Assembly (NCBI GenBank): GCA_021372245.1
Contig: JAJFUV010000099.1
Location: 1 to 64,000, forward strand
DNA: 64,000 nt
Direction: 5' to 3'
Source of the DNA: Terriglobales bacterium
Lineage (GTDB): Bacteria; Acidobacteriota; Terriglobia; Bryobacterales; Bryobacteraceae
The first letter of the stretch is position 1. Each line of letters begins with the position of its first letter. A program made the position numbers and the translations under genes. Positions 34,598-43,633 of this stretch are shown here, piece by piece. A model generated the notes under the pieces. The model ran no database searches. It had not been told where the DNA came from and saw nothing but the letters and a program-made list of their open reading frames with translations.

Positions 34598-36610
34598 TCA
34601 GGGTTCGAGCGACACCAGGTGCTGTCCCCTCGGCAGCAGGAGCAGGTAGGCGTTGCCGGCTTCGCGGACATCTACCTTCGTGTTTTCGCCGTCTACCTCG
34701 ATCCTCGCGGGGCGTTTGTCCACCAAGGCCAGTGCGCGGGCCTGACTCCGGTAGGCGAATTCGATCGAGCGCGTGGTCGCGCCGGCGCTGCGCAGGTCGG
34801 CATTCAGCGCGAGTAACCTCAGCGGGGGCGCCGCATCCACGGGTTCGATGGCGTGCGCGCCGGCGGGCAACCAAACCAGCTCGCCGTCCACGACCGGCCA
34901 CAACCGCCCGTCGACTCTCGCCCCGCCCATCCAAGGAACCCCCACGCCGCGCACGGAATCTACCACCATCTTCCCGCCCAGCCATTCCACGCGATCGGGG
35001 GTCGAAGCGGCGGCGGACACCAGCGGCAGGTCCGCGCCCAGAATCGAATTCTCGAAGTACAGCGCCACGCGCGGGAAAGCCCTGGACGAGAGGTTCAACA
35101 ACTGGAACAACTCGGTGCCGGTCTGCTGCTTGGTGGGGTAGACGTCCTGGTACCGTTCGACAATGTTGATGTCGATGGCCAGCTTTGAGGTGTGCGGCGT
35201 CAGCGGCGCGTAGCTCGCCGCGATCTGCTGATAGCGTTTGGCGCCCAGGTGCCAGACGGTGGCCGGATCTTCGATCAGGAACGTGAAGTCGTGGTGGTCG
35301 AGCATGGGCAGCAACGAAGCCGCGTCGGCGCCGATCAAGTCGCGCATGCGGTTGTCGAAACGATCGTCGACATGCGTCAACACCAGGTCGAGATGCGGCT
35401 TCGCCGCGCGCATGGCTTCGACCTCCGCGATCCATTTCTCTTGCGTGCGCCGGGCCAGCGTGGCGCGGTACTCCAGGAACGCCTTCAGCCCCGAGGCGTT
35501 CTTCGACTGGTGGTTGGGTGAGGCGGCGTCGAAGAGCTCCAACGGGTCGAAACCGCCCGTTCTCCGGAACTCGGCGCGGACGTCGGCGTTCATCGGCGTG
35601 AAGCGGGATGGGTTCGCATATCCCTGCAACGATTCGAAGTACAGCTCGGCCAGATTCACTCCGTCCCAATCGTGGGCGTCTATCATGCGGCGCACACCAT
35701 CCACCACGGCCCCTGCGCAGTCCGGATTGGCCAGGTTCATGAGCTTGCGCCAGTCCAGGTGCGCGTCCTGGCCCAGGGCGGTCTTCTCACGCCACTCGGG
35801 ATGATCCAGCCAGAATTTCTCACTCACATGCGGCAACTCCACCCAGGCGTAAACCAGGATGGCTTGCTTGTGGCAGGCCTCGATGAGCGCGTCCAGATAC
35901 TTGTCGCGCGCCGGATCGGACTCGTAAAAATGCCAGGCGGCCACCTGTAGGGCGGCGATGCCCGCCTTGCGCCATCTCCGCGCCAGGTAATCCGAATCCG
36001 CGCGCAAACGGTAAGAGGAATCGAAGAAGGCCCACAGCCGTGAAGACTGGAACGGCGGGCGCAGGCCAAGATCGGCCAAAGCTTGCACGAGGTAGGGGAA
36101 GCGCTCGTAGCCTTGCTCGCCGGGCGGAACCGCCACCCACAAGACGGCACCAGCCCCCTTCCGGAACCCAGCCACGAGCGGCGCCCCCGTCCAGCGCTCC
36201 CGGGCGAAAACCATGGCCTGCTCCGGCACTGTCCAGACTGGCAATTCGAGCGTCTTCTGCCAGATGATGCCCAGCTTCGGCGCGTGGACGTCTTCCACGT
36301 TGCGCACCGGGACGCGCTTGGCGCCCGGCTTGAAACCGAACATCTCGGCCGCTTCGCTCTCACCTTCAAGGACTACGTAGGCGCCCCGTTCGGCGCGTTC
36401 GGACCACTGCGCGCCGGGAGCGCCTTCGCCGGACCGGACCACGTAGACGCCGCCCTGCCCCTTCACCAATCCGACCGGCCGCAGTACATCCGGCCAGGAC
36501 CCGGCGTCGTCACCCAGCACATGAAAATGATGCACGCGTGCTACCGGCTGCGCCGAGGCAATGCACCACGCCGCGAGCGGCAGCAACAAGAGCTTAATGG
36601 ACGATGGCAT
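34598..36610 (-). CDS. Secreted GH10/PgaB-C-like TIM-barrel protein
   Basis: The 670-residue protein has a signal peptide (IKLLLLPLAAWCIASAQ). A beta-rich part of about 190 residues comes first, then a barrel resembling the hypothetical glycosyl hydrolase families: KQAILVYAWVELPHVSEKFW, HLDWRKLMNLANPDCAGAVV, DWDGVNLAELYFES and LVLTHVDDRFDNRM. This resembles the C-terminal hydrolase domain of PgaB and the barrel of PelA-type proteins. A beta-sandwich forms the C-terminus. The start overlaps the end of the upstream TPR/barrel gene by 17 nt, the same order as PgaA-PgaB. Catalytic acids are not certain and no deacetylase domain is recognisable. Confidence 0.55.
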   Translation of the reverse strand: MPSSIKLLLLPLAAWCIASAQPVARVHHFHVLGDDAGSWPDVLRPVGLVKGQGGVYVVRSGEGAPGAQWSERAERGAYVVLEGESEAAEMFGFKPGAKRVPVRNVEDVHAPKLGIIWQKTLELPVWTVPEQAMVFARERWTGAPLVAGFRKGAGAVLWVAVPPGEQGYERFPYLVQALADLGLRPPFQSSRLWAFFDSSYRLRADSDYLARRWRKAGIAALQVAAWHFYESDPARDKYLDALIEACHKQAILVYAWVELPHVSEKFWLDHPEWREKTALGQDAHLDWRKLMNLANPDCAGAVVDGVRRMIDAHDWDGVNLAELYFESLQGYANPSRFTPMNADVRAEFRRTGGFDPLELFDAASPNHQSKNASGLKAFLEYRATLARRTQEKWIAEVEAMRAAKPHLDLVLTHVDDRFDNRMRDLIGADAASLLPMLDHHDFTFLIEDPATVWHLGAKRYQQIAASYAPLTPHTSKLAIDINIVERYQDVYPTKQQTGTELFQLLNLSSRAFPRVALYFENSILGADLPLVSAAASTPDRVEWLGGKMVVDSVRGVGVPWMGGARVDGRLWPVVDGELVWLPAGAHAIEPVDAAPPLRLLALNADLRSAGATTRSIEFAYRSQARALALVDKRPARIEVDGENTKVDVREAGNAYLLLLPRGQHLVSLEP

Positions 36611-38597
36611 ACCAGAAACCCAGGCGGAGGTCCGTGAAGGCCGGCTCGGGCGCGAATTCCTTTCTCAGGTACACGCCGCGCAGGAAGTTGACGGTGAAGG
36701 AAAGCGAAGGGGGCATGGCGCGGAAGCGGAATCGCAGACCCGGGCCGGTCTCATAGAAATTGGCCCAATACTGGCTGCGCACGTCGGCGGTCAGGTTCTG
36801 ATTCCAGTAGAACTGTACCTGGAACCCGCGCAATCCTTCCAGGGGAGCAATGGTGTACCCGATGCGATTCTGCGTGTAGAACAGGAAGTCGTTGTCAAAG
36901 CGGCTGACGAAGACGCCGTCGTCGTTGGTTTCAAAGAACGCGCCGCCGGTTTCCGAACCGAGCAACCGTCCGAAGCCTTTGGCGAACGCGACGCCCCCGC
37001 GGTAATCCGGAATAGCGCCGCCCACGTCCCTGCGCCCACCCAGGTAACTTACCGCCGTGCCGGCCTCGCCCCACGCCATCAGGCCTTTATACGTGTTAGT
37101 GGCTACGCCCGCTCCGAAGATAAGCGCGCTTTCGCTGAGGTACTGCGGCACGGCTTCGCCCGTGGTGCGACGAGTGTCGCCGATGAACCGGGTCGAAAGA
37201 TACGGCCGCAAGGGGAGCTTGCCGAGGCGAAAGTCAGTCTTGAACTGGCCGTAGGAGAACAGGTCATGCCAGCGTGAGGAATAGAACGGGAGAATCCAGG
37301 CGCTGGCGCGCACGGCCGAGTGGTCGCGGCGGAGGTTCTTCCAGGCGCGGTCGGCTTCGGCCGCAATGATGGGATCCGGACTCTTGCGGGCCAGGCTGAA
37401 CCAACGCACCGCTTCCTTGTCGTTCTTGAGGATATTGTTCGTCCAGCCCAGCTTCAGCATCACGTCAAAATCCACGGGATCGATTTCGTTGGCCACGAGC
37501 AAATACTTGAGCGCGTCCTTCATGTAGCCTTTTTCGTAGCTGCGCCCGGCCAGCGCCTTGGCCTCGATCGAAATCTTGCGTTTGGGGGTCTCCGAGCGGC
37601 GCTTTAGCGTCTGCGGGAGCTTCAGCGCCGAACGCACGCGGTCGGCGAGTTCTTCGTCGTCGCCTTTGAGCACTTGTTCGAACAGCGGCATGGCGCCGGC
37701 CAAGTCCCGCCGGTTCAAGCGCAAAAAGCCAAGCTGCGCGGCCGAGAGCAGGTCTCGCGGCGCCTCCTGGGTCACCGTCTTGAATTCCTGCTCCGCCTCG
37801 TCCATCTTGCCCATGGCGAGCAGCAGGTAGGCCAATTCGCGGCGCAGTTCGACATTACCGGGATCGAGTTCCAGCGCGGCCCGAAACTCGTAAACATAGG
37901 GGTAACGCGCGGGCATCAAGGCGCGGGCTTCCTCCGCGGTGCGCGGTTCAGCGCCCCGCGAGGCCGCGAGCAGCGCGGCCATGCCAAGTTCCGGCTTCCC
38001 CCGCGCCTGGGCCGTGCGCCCCATGTCGAGAAGCAGATTACGCAGTTCCGGCCGCAGGCGCCAGGCGCGCTCGTAATGCGTAGCCGCCAGGTCCAGTTCG
38101 TCGCGCTCCTCGGCCAGTTGCGCCAATTCGAAATGTGAGCTGAAGTCATTCGGATCGGCTTCGAGCGCGCGCGTCCAGCGGGCGATCCCCTCACGCAACG
38201 GGCGATCGACGTTCTCGAAGGCCTGTTCGGCGGTAGCGCGCGATGCCTCGTCGCCCGACCTGCGCACACGGTCGAAAATACGGCGTGCCTCGACGCGTTG
38301 CCTGGTCTCGTAACACAGAAAAGCGTATTCGAGTGCGGTGTGGTAGTCGCCGGGTTCCAGGCGCACGGCGGCGGCGAACTGATCGCGTGCCGCCTCGGTG
38401 GTGCCGGTTTTCAGGTAAGCGTAGGCGAGGTCCTTGCGAATGCTTGCGTTAGTTGGCGCCTGCCGGATGGCCTGTTCGAAACGCGCAATGGCGGCATCGT
38501 ACTCATTGGCGCGTAAGGCCCCGTAAGCCTGATTGAGAACCGCCGCGTCCTGAGCAGATAAGACCGTCGCCAAACTTAGGAAAACCCTTAACACCAC
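36594..38597 (-). CDS. TPR and outer-membrane beta-barrel protein (PgaA/PelB/NfrA-like)
   Basis: The product has a signal peptide (LRVFLSLATVLSAQ) and about eight to ten TPR units to residue 420 (LNQAYGALRANEYDAAIARFEQ and onward). The C-terminal 230 residues have alternating patterns typical of an outer-membrane barrel, ending GFWYAIVH. The last part resembles the barrel of bacteriophage N4 adsorption protein A and exopolysaccharide secretins such as PgaA. A GTG start at 38597 with GAGGTGGGA upstream heads the operon. Together with the downstream hydrolase-like protein it suggests polysaccharide export, but no synthase is present in the window. Confidence 0.65.
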   Translation of the reverse strand: MVLRVFLSLATVLSAQDAAVLNQAYGALRANEYDAAIARFEQAIRQAPTNASIRKDLAYAYLKTGTTEAARDQFAAAVRLEPGDYHTALEYAFLCYETRQRVEARRIFDRVRRSGDEASRATAEQAFENVDRPLREGIARWTRALEADPNDFSSHFELAQLAEERDELDLAATHYERAWRLRPELRNLLLDMGRTAQARGKPELGMAALLAASRGAEPRTAEEARALMPARYPYVYEFRAALELDPGNVELRRELAYLLLAMGKMDEAEQEFKTVTQEAPRDLLSAAQLGFLRLNRRDLAGAMPLFEQVLKGDDEELADRVRSALKLPQTLKRRSETPKRKISIEAKALAGRSYEKGYMKDALKYLLVANEIDPVDFDVMLKLGWTNNILKNDKEAVRWFSLARKSPDPIIAAEADRAWKNLRRDHSAVRASAWILPFYSSRWHDLFSYGQFKTDFRLGKLPLRPYLSTRFIGDTRRTTGEAVPQYLSESALIFGAGVATNTYKGLMAWGEAGTAVSYLGGRRDVGGAIPDYRGGVAFAKGFGRLLGSETGGAFFETNDDGVFVSRFDNDFLFYTQNRIGYTIAPLEGLRGFQVQFYWNQNLTADVRSQYWANFYETGPGLRFRFRAMPPSLSFTVNFLRGVYLRKEFAPEPAFTDLRLGFWYAIVH

Positions 38598-38736
38598 GTC
38601 CCACCTCGGGGCTATGAGAATATAGTGCGCCGGCGGCGGAAGTTTCGCATGAAAAGTGATTCCCCTGGTTCCATAACTTCGGTACTAGACCCGTAATAGC
38701 CTCTATCCCCTCGAAAAATGAGTTATTTCACACGCG

Positions 38737-38754
38737 ATTGATGTACTAATCAAT
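38737..38754. promoter_or_regulatory. Inverted repeat upstream of the EAL gene
   Basis: ATTGAT, six bases, ATCAAT is a perfect inverted repeat ending 11 nt before the ATG at 38766. It could be a regulator-binding site for this signalling gene. The rest of the 168-base gap shows nothing else I can name. Confidence 0.35.
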
Positions 38755-38765
38755 AGAGACACCGG

Positions 38766-40157
38766 ATGTCGATGCGCACACTATTCGGCCCACACAGAGG
38801 CGCCCGTTTCCAGAGCCTCTTCGATGCAGCCTCCGGCACGCTGGCCTGCTATCCGCAGGACGACGCCCTCACGGGTCTTCCCAATCGATTCGCCTTTGAG
38901 GAGCGGTTCGCACGGGCGATCGCCAGAGCGCACTGGCGCGGTTGGTTCCCCGCTGTGGTCCTGATCAATATCGGCCATTTCCGGCGGATCAATGCCACGC
39001 TTGGACACGCGATGGGTGACAACCTGCTCCGGCAGGTGGCTCGCCGGCTATCCGGCTCGCTCGAACCGAACGACTTTGTCGCCCGGATGAGCGGCAGCGA
39101 GTTCGCCCTCGCCTTGTGCAGGCTGGAGGATCCGCGCGACACGGCATGGAAAACCGGACTCGTCCTGGATGCCCTCAACAAACCGTTTGAAGTGGACGAC
39201 CAGCAACTGTACCTGCCGGCTTGCATGGGATTGAGCGTCTACCCGGAGGACGGCCTGGACGCCGAAACGCTTCTGCGGCATGCCGGCGCGGCCGCGTTTC
39301 GCGCGGCGCCCGGGTGCCGCCAGCAGGTGGTGCGCTTCACGCGGGCCATTGGAGAGGCCGCGCGGACAAGGCTTTCGCTCGAAACCGACATGCGCCGCGC
39401 GTTGGAGGGGCATGAATTCCGGTTGCTGTACCAGCCCCAGGTGGACCCGGAAGGCCGCCTGGCGGGGTTGGAGGCCTTGCTCGAATGGAACCACCCCAGG
39501 CGGGGCCGCATTGCCCCGGCCGAGTTCATTCCTATCGCCGAGGAGTCGGGGATGATCGTGCCGATAGGGGCCTGGGTGCTCGGCGAAGCCTGCCGGCAGA
39601 ACGTCGAATGGCAGGACACCGGCCACGCACCCGTTCGCATCTCGGTCAACGTTTCCGCCGTGGAGTTTGCACGGCCGGATTTCGTGCACATGGTCACCGG
39701 GACGCTGTCCGACACCGGCCTCAATCCGAAGTGGCTGGCTCTCGAAGTCACGGAGAGCACGCTGATGCGCGACGTCGAAGAGTCCGTGCGCAGGATGACC
39801 AAGCTGCGCGGCTTGGGCGTCCGCATCGCGATTGACGATTTCGGCACCGGTTACTCATCGCTGGCATACCTGCGCCGCTTCCCCCTCGACGCCCTCAAAA
39901 TCGACCGGTCGTTCCTGCTCGATGTGACCAGCGGCACCGTGACGCCGCTGGTGGAAACCGTCATCCGGCTGGCTCACGGTCTGGGCCTGAGAGTGGTCGC
40001 CGAAGGCGTCGAAAACGAGCGGCAACTCGGCGCACTCCGCCGCGCAGGCTGCGACCTGCTGCAAGGGCACCTGTTCGGGCAGAGCCTTCCGCCCTCCACC
40101 GTCGCCAATTCCGTGCTGTGCCAGGACCGCCTGGCAGCAATGGCACCGGTCAACTAG
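38766..40157 (+). CDS. Cyclic-di-GMP phosphodiesterase (degenerate GGDEF + EAL)
   Basis: A 463-residue cytoplasmic protein. Residues 30-185 form a GGDEF domain (DDALTGLPNRFAFEERFARA, LGHAMGDNLLRQVA), but the catalytic motif reads SGSEF near residue 109, so cyclase activity is unlikely. Residues 200-450 form an EAL domain with LAGLEALLEW (EAL near 235), NVSAVEF, EVTES, DDFGTGYSSL, LKIDRSF and VAEGVEN. All metal- and base-supplying residues I can check are present, so it should hydrolyse c-di-GMP to pGpG. The GGDEF part may bind GTP as a regulator. No sensor domain is present. Its 3' end overlaps the convergent oxidoreductase gene by 4 nt. Confidence 0.9.
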   Translation: MSMRTLFGPHRGARFQSLFDAASGTLACYPQDDALTGLPNRFAFEERFARAIARAHWRGWFPAVVLINIGHFRRINATLGHAMGDNLLRQVARRLSGSLEPNDFVARMSGSEFALALCRLEDPRDTAWKTGLVLDALNKPFEVDDQQLYLPACMGLSVYPEDGLDAETLLRHAGAAAFRAAPGCRQQVVRFTRAIGEAARTRLSLETDMRRALEGHEFRLLYQPQVDPEGRLAGLEALLEWNHPRRGRIAPAEFIPIAEESGMIVPIGAWVLGEACRQNVEWQDTGHAPVRISVNVSAVEFARPDFVHMVTGTLSDTGLNPKWLALEVTESTLMRDVEESVRRMTKLRGLGVRIAIDDFGTGYSSLAYLRRFPLDALKIDRSFLLDVTSGTVTPLVETVIRLAHGLGLRVVAEGVENERQLGALRRAGCDLLQGHLFGQSLPPSTVANSVLCQDRLAAMAPVN

Positions 40158-42769
40158 GCGCGCGTCAATCGCGCATCGATCTCGCGGGCCGCGTCGCGAC
40201 CTTCCGCCACCGCGCGCACGACGGTGGTGCCGCCGTTCATCAGGTCCCCAGCTACGAACACCATCGCGCGCGTGGTTTCGAAACTTCCGGGCAACGTCTT
40301 CGCCAGGCCCTGGCGCGTGAACTCGACGCCAGTGAGCGCCTGGCGGATATCGTCGCCGGCCTGCTGGCCGATGGCTTCCACCACAAGATCGGCCGGCAGC
40401 ACGTGCTCTGTGCCTGGAATGCGCTCCGGCTTCCGGCGGCCGTCCTCGCCCGGCGCGGCCATCCGCGTACGGATCCCTTTGAGGCCCGTGAGCTTCCCCG
40501 CCTCGCCGGTCAGGTATTCGAGCGGCTGCGTCAGGATCAGGAAGTTCACACCCGTCTTGATGGCCGCGTCACGCTCGGCGGGCCAAGCGGGCATTTCTTC
40601 GAAGGACCGCCGGTAGACGACGGCTACGTCGCTCGCTCCGGCACGTTGGGCCGAGAGAGCCGCATCGATGGCCGTGTTGCCGCCGCCAAGAACGAGCACA
40701 CTGCCTTCAACCCGTCCGCCGGTCTTGAGCCGTTCCAGAAACTCCAGGGCGCTGATTACGCCGCTCGCCGGCCGCTCCTGGCCGAGCGCCACGGACTTCG
40801 TCAGTCCCAGCGCCACCAGCACCGCCGCGAACCCTTCCGACTGGATCTTATCCAGCGAGAGGGCAGCTCCGAAGTTTGTCTGACGCCGTTCGACGTCGCC
40901 GCAACTGGCCAACACGTCATCGACTTCCCGCTGCAGGACCGGGATTGGCAGCCGCTCGGCGGGAATCGTGGCGCGAGCGGTCCCGCCGGCCCGCGGCACG
41001 CGATCAAATAGCACAACCTTGTGTCCCAGCGAAGCCAGGGTGGCCGCGGCGGAGACGCCCGCCGCTCCGGCGCCGAGCACCGCCACGCGCTTGCCCGTGG
41101 CCGGGCGCGGGGGACGCGGCTCGGCCGCCCAGCCTTCTTCCACCGCCTTCCTACCTACCCAGCGCTGCAGATGCTGGATGGGGACATGGTTGTCGTAATG
41201 TTCGTTGATGCACTCGGCTTCGCATTGCGTTTCGGCCGGACACACATAGCCGCACACGGCGGCCAGCAGGTTTTGCTCGCGAAGGGTTTCGTAAGCCTCG
41301 CGGAAGCGGCCCGCCACGATGTGACCGACGAAACGCGGAATGTCGACCTTCGCCGGGCAGCCTCGCACGCAGGTGGGATCGTTGCACTGGCGGCAGGTGT
41401 TCGCCTCGGCCAGGATGGTGTCGAGCGCCTCGGCGCGGCCGGCCTTGTAAATCGGCTCGTATATGGCGGAGTCGCGCGGCACGCAGCCGCTGCGTCCGCC
41501 GTCGCGCATGATCTGCGTACAGGCCGAGCAGGCCACGCAGCAGCGTTCGGCTTCCAGCTTGCCGTGTTCCAGCACATCTTTCGGAAAATCCGGATACGCG
41601 AACGACATCCGCCCGGCTCCCATCAACGACGCCCAACCGTTGCGGACGTTGGCGGCCGCCAGGTTGGGGAAGAACTGGCGCAGCCATGAGATTCCGCCGC
41701 CGATTACGGCGATCCCCGGCACGGCTTTCTGGATGTCCCTCACGATGTGCACGAAGCGGGCGATGCCAATCAGCGGATGTTCCGGCGGAATCGGCGCGCC
41801 GGCCACCGGCAGATCGAACGGCCGGTTGATATGCGGATTGAAGTAGGGATTGCCGATGGTGATGTTCACCAGCGGCGCGCCGTTCTCGGCCAGGAAACGC
41901 ACGAGGTCGATGGGCTCGTCCAGGCACGGCCTGGTGGGATCGTCCGGATCCATTCCGAAGCCGTAGGGATACGCCATGGCGTCGTGGGCGTTCATGCGCG
42001 AGGTTACGACCAAGCCCGGCGCCGCCTGGCGGATCTTCTTCACGATGTTGCGGAAGAAGCGCGAGCGGTTCTCCCAACTTCCGCCGTACCGGCTGTTTTC
42101 GCGCGTGTAAGAGGCATGCAGCTCGCTGATGAGGTAGCGGTGGCAGGCCTTCACGTCCACACCGTCGAAGCCCGCCCACTGCGCGCACACCGCCGCTTCC
42201 ACGTAGAGATCTTCCAGGCGCTCCAACTCGTCGTCCGTGATCAACGGATAGTCCGGCGGCAGCTTCTGCACCGGGTCGATGAATTTGGAATGGTGCGCGA
42301 TGATGGGCCGCGGCGTGCGCCCGGGGCGCGAGTACCGGCCCGAGTGTGTAAGCTGCGCGATCATCATGGGCCGATGGTTGGGCCCCATCGATTCCCTCGC
42401 CGCGTGGTGCGTCTCTTCCACCAGCCGCGCGAACGCATCTACATTCTCCTTGCGCAGCCAGATCTGCCGCGGGTTGGCGCGTCCTTGCTCCACCACCGCC
42501 GTGGCTTCCACCCAGAGCAGTCCCGCGCCACCGGCGGCGAACCGTTTGTAGCGGCGGAAAGTCAACTCGTCCGGCGCCCCGCCGGGCGTGCCGTCGCAGC
42601 CTTCCATGGGCAGCACGACCATGCGGTTCGGAATGGTGAAATCGCCCGCCTTGAGCGGTTGCCCCAGTGGGCTGAGATCTTCGCTCAACTCGAGGTCAAG
42701 GCCCAATTCGCTGATGCGTTGCCTCACCTGGTCAATGCTGTGGAAATGAAAGGGTTCGTGCGCGCTCAT
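40154..42769 (-). CDS. Old-yellow-enzyme / Fe-S / GltD-type fusion oxidoreductase
   Basis: Of 871 residues, about 40-400 are an FMN-binding old-yellow-enzyme barrel (PNRMVVLPMEGCDG, MIAQLTHSGRYSRP, ENRSRFFRNIVKKI). Near residue 408 CCVACSACTQ and a later Cys form a [4Fe-4S]-type site as in 2,4-dienoyl-CoA reductase (FadH). Residues about 455-475 add CRQCNDPTCVRGCP, the GltD/dihydropyrimidine-dehydrogenase iron-sulfur adaptor. From about 555 a GltD-like FAD/NAD(P)H region follows (VAVLGAGAAGVSAAATLAS, VLVLGGGNTAIDAAL). The architecture suggests NAD(P)H to FAD to Fe-S to FMN electron flow towards an enone or enoyl-CoA; the substrate is unknown. FadH is about 670 residues, so the extra Fe-S module is notable. 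TACGCT nine bases before the ATG may be its -10. Confidence 0.85.
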   Translation of the reverse strand: MSAHEPFHFHSIDQVRQRISELGLDLELSEDLSPLGQPLKAGDFTIPNRMVVLPMEGCDGTPGGAPDELTFRRYKRFAAGGAGLLWVEATAVVEQGRANPRQIWLRKENVDAFARLVEETHHAARESMGPNHRPMMIAQLTHSGRYSRPGRTPRPIIAHHSKFIDPVQKLPPDYPLITDDELERLEDLYVEAAVCAQWAGFDGVDVKACHRYLISELHASYTRENSRYGGSWENRSRFFRNIVKKIRQAAPGLVVTSRMNAHDAMAYPYGFGMDPDDPTRPCLDEPIDLVRFLAENGAPLVNITIGNPYFNPHINRPFDLPVAGAPIPPEHPLIGIARFVHIVRDIQKAVPGIAVIGGGISWLRQFFPNLAAANVRNGWASLMGAGRMSFAYPDFPKDVLEHGKLEAERCCVACSACTQIMRDGGRSGCVPRDSAIYEPIYKAGRAEALDTILAEANTCRQCNDPTCVRGCPAKVDIPRFVGHIVAGRFREAYETLREQNLLAAVCGYVCPAETQCEAECINEHYDNHVPIQHLQRWVGRKAVEEGWAAEPRPPRPATGKRVAVLGAGAAGVSAAATLASLGHKVVLFDRVPRAGGTARATIPAERLPIPVLQREVDDVLASCGDVERRQTNFGAALSLDKIQSEGFAAVLVALGLTKSVALGQERPASGVISALEFLERLKTGGRVEGSVLVLGGGNTAIDAALSAQRAGASDVAVVYRRSFEEMPAWPAERDAAIKTGVNFLILTQPLEYLTGEAGKLTGLKGIRTRMAAPGEDGRRKPERIPGTEHVLPADLVVEAIGQQAGDDIRQALTGVEFTRQGLAKTLPGSFETTRAMVFVAGDLMNGGTTVVRAVAEGRDAAREIDARLTRA

Positions 42770-42815
42770 TGCATCCCCAGCGTAGCAAATGCGTCCGTAA
42801 CCCAGCTCCGCCTGT

Positions 42816-42821
42816 TAAGCT
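42816..42821 (+). promoter_or_regulatory. -10-like TAAGCT six bases before an ATG (leaderless)
   Basis: TAAGCT, CAAGGC, ATG at 42828. Same hexamer and spacing as before the GH2 gene at 23957. Confidence 0.5.
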
Positions 42822-42827
42822 CAAGGC

Positions 42828-43592
42828 ATGGATCCGGATCCGGCGCGGGCGCGCGAGCGCGCTTACCACGACGCCCTCTATGGCGGCTTCGCACAGCAAC
42901 ATTTCGCCAAGCCGGCCGTCAGGGCCTTGCGCGCGCACATGGCTGGACGCATCCTTTCCCTCACGGCCGGAAATCCGCACGCTCGCGCTCTCAGCCTGGG
43001 TTGCGGCATTGGCGACACCGAGTTGCTCATCGCGCCCAGGGTCGGCCAACTGGTGGGCATCGACATTTCTCCAGCAGCCATCCGGCAGGCGCGCGAGGAT
43101 GCCGCGCGAGCCGATCTACACAACACGAGCTTCCTGGAAGGCAGCCTGGAGGAGATGCCCTTCGAGCCTTGCTCGTTTGATCTGATCTACGCCATTTTCC
43201 TGCTGCACCATTTGCCCGGCGAGGCGCTTCAGATTACCCTCGGCCACGTCCACCGGCTACTCGCTCCCGGAGGCCGTTTCTACTCGATCGACCCCAGCCG
43301 GTGGCGCTTGTCGGGGGCCGTGGGACGGGTCCTCTTTCCGAAGCTTATGCGTAGCTACCAGAGCCCGGATGAGCGTGAACTCGACAGGAAGCAACTCGAG
43401 CGCCGGCTCGGGGCGGCGGGCCTCGCCTGCCATGTGGGGTTCTACGACTTCGTCTCCAGCCCGCTGGCGGGGCTGCTGCCGTCCTGGCGCGCGGGCTACC
43501 AGGTGGCGCGCGCCGCCGATGAACTGCTCATACGCCTCCCCCTGGTGAAACGCCTGGGCAGCAACCTTGAAGCAATCGCCCGGCGACAGTGA
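42828..43592 (+). CDS. Class I SAM-dependent methyltransferase
   Basis: A 254-residue protein with the Rossmann methyltransferase core. Motif I is ALSLGCGIGDTELLIAP, followed by VGIDISPAAIRQARE, then FLEGSLEEMPFEPCSFDLIY and LLHHLPGEALQ. A variable C-terminal half with hydrophobic segments (FYDFVSSPLAGLLPSW) may contact a lipid or membrane. Neither chemistry nor substrate can be specified. The start is the ATG six bases after TAAGCT, with no ribosome site visible. Confidence 0.85.
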   Translation: MDPDPARARERAYHDALYGGFAQQHFAKPAVRALRAHMAGRILSLTAGNPHARALSLGCGIGDTELLIAPRVGQLVGIDISPAAIRQAREDAARADLHNTSFLEGSLEEMPFEPCSFDLIYAIFLLHHLPGEALQITLGHVHRLLAPGGRFYSIDPSRWRLSGAVGRVLFPKLMRSYQSPDERELDRKQLERRLGAAGLACHVGFYDFVSSPLAGLLPSWRAGYQVARAADELLIRLPLVKRLGSNLEAIARRQ

Positions 43593-43598
43593 GATAAT
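43593..43598 (+). promoter_or_regulatory. Putative -10 hexamer GATAAT
   Basis: GATAAT lies at the stop codon of the methyltransferase gene, 35 nt before the ATG at 43634. That ATG has its own strong ribosome site (GGGAGGG). Confidence 0.35.
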
Positions 43599-43633
43599 CT
43601 CTGTTTATCGAAATTCAGCGTCCGGGAGGGAAA

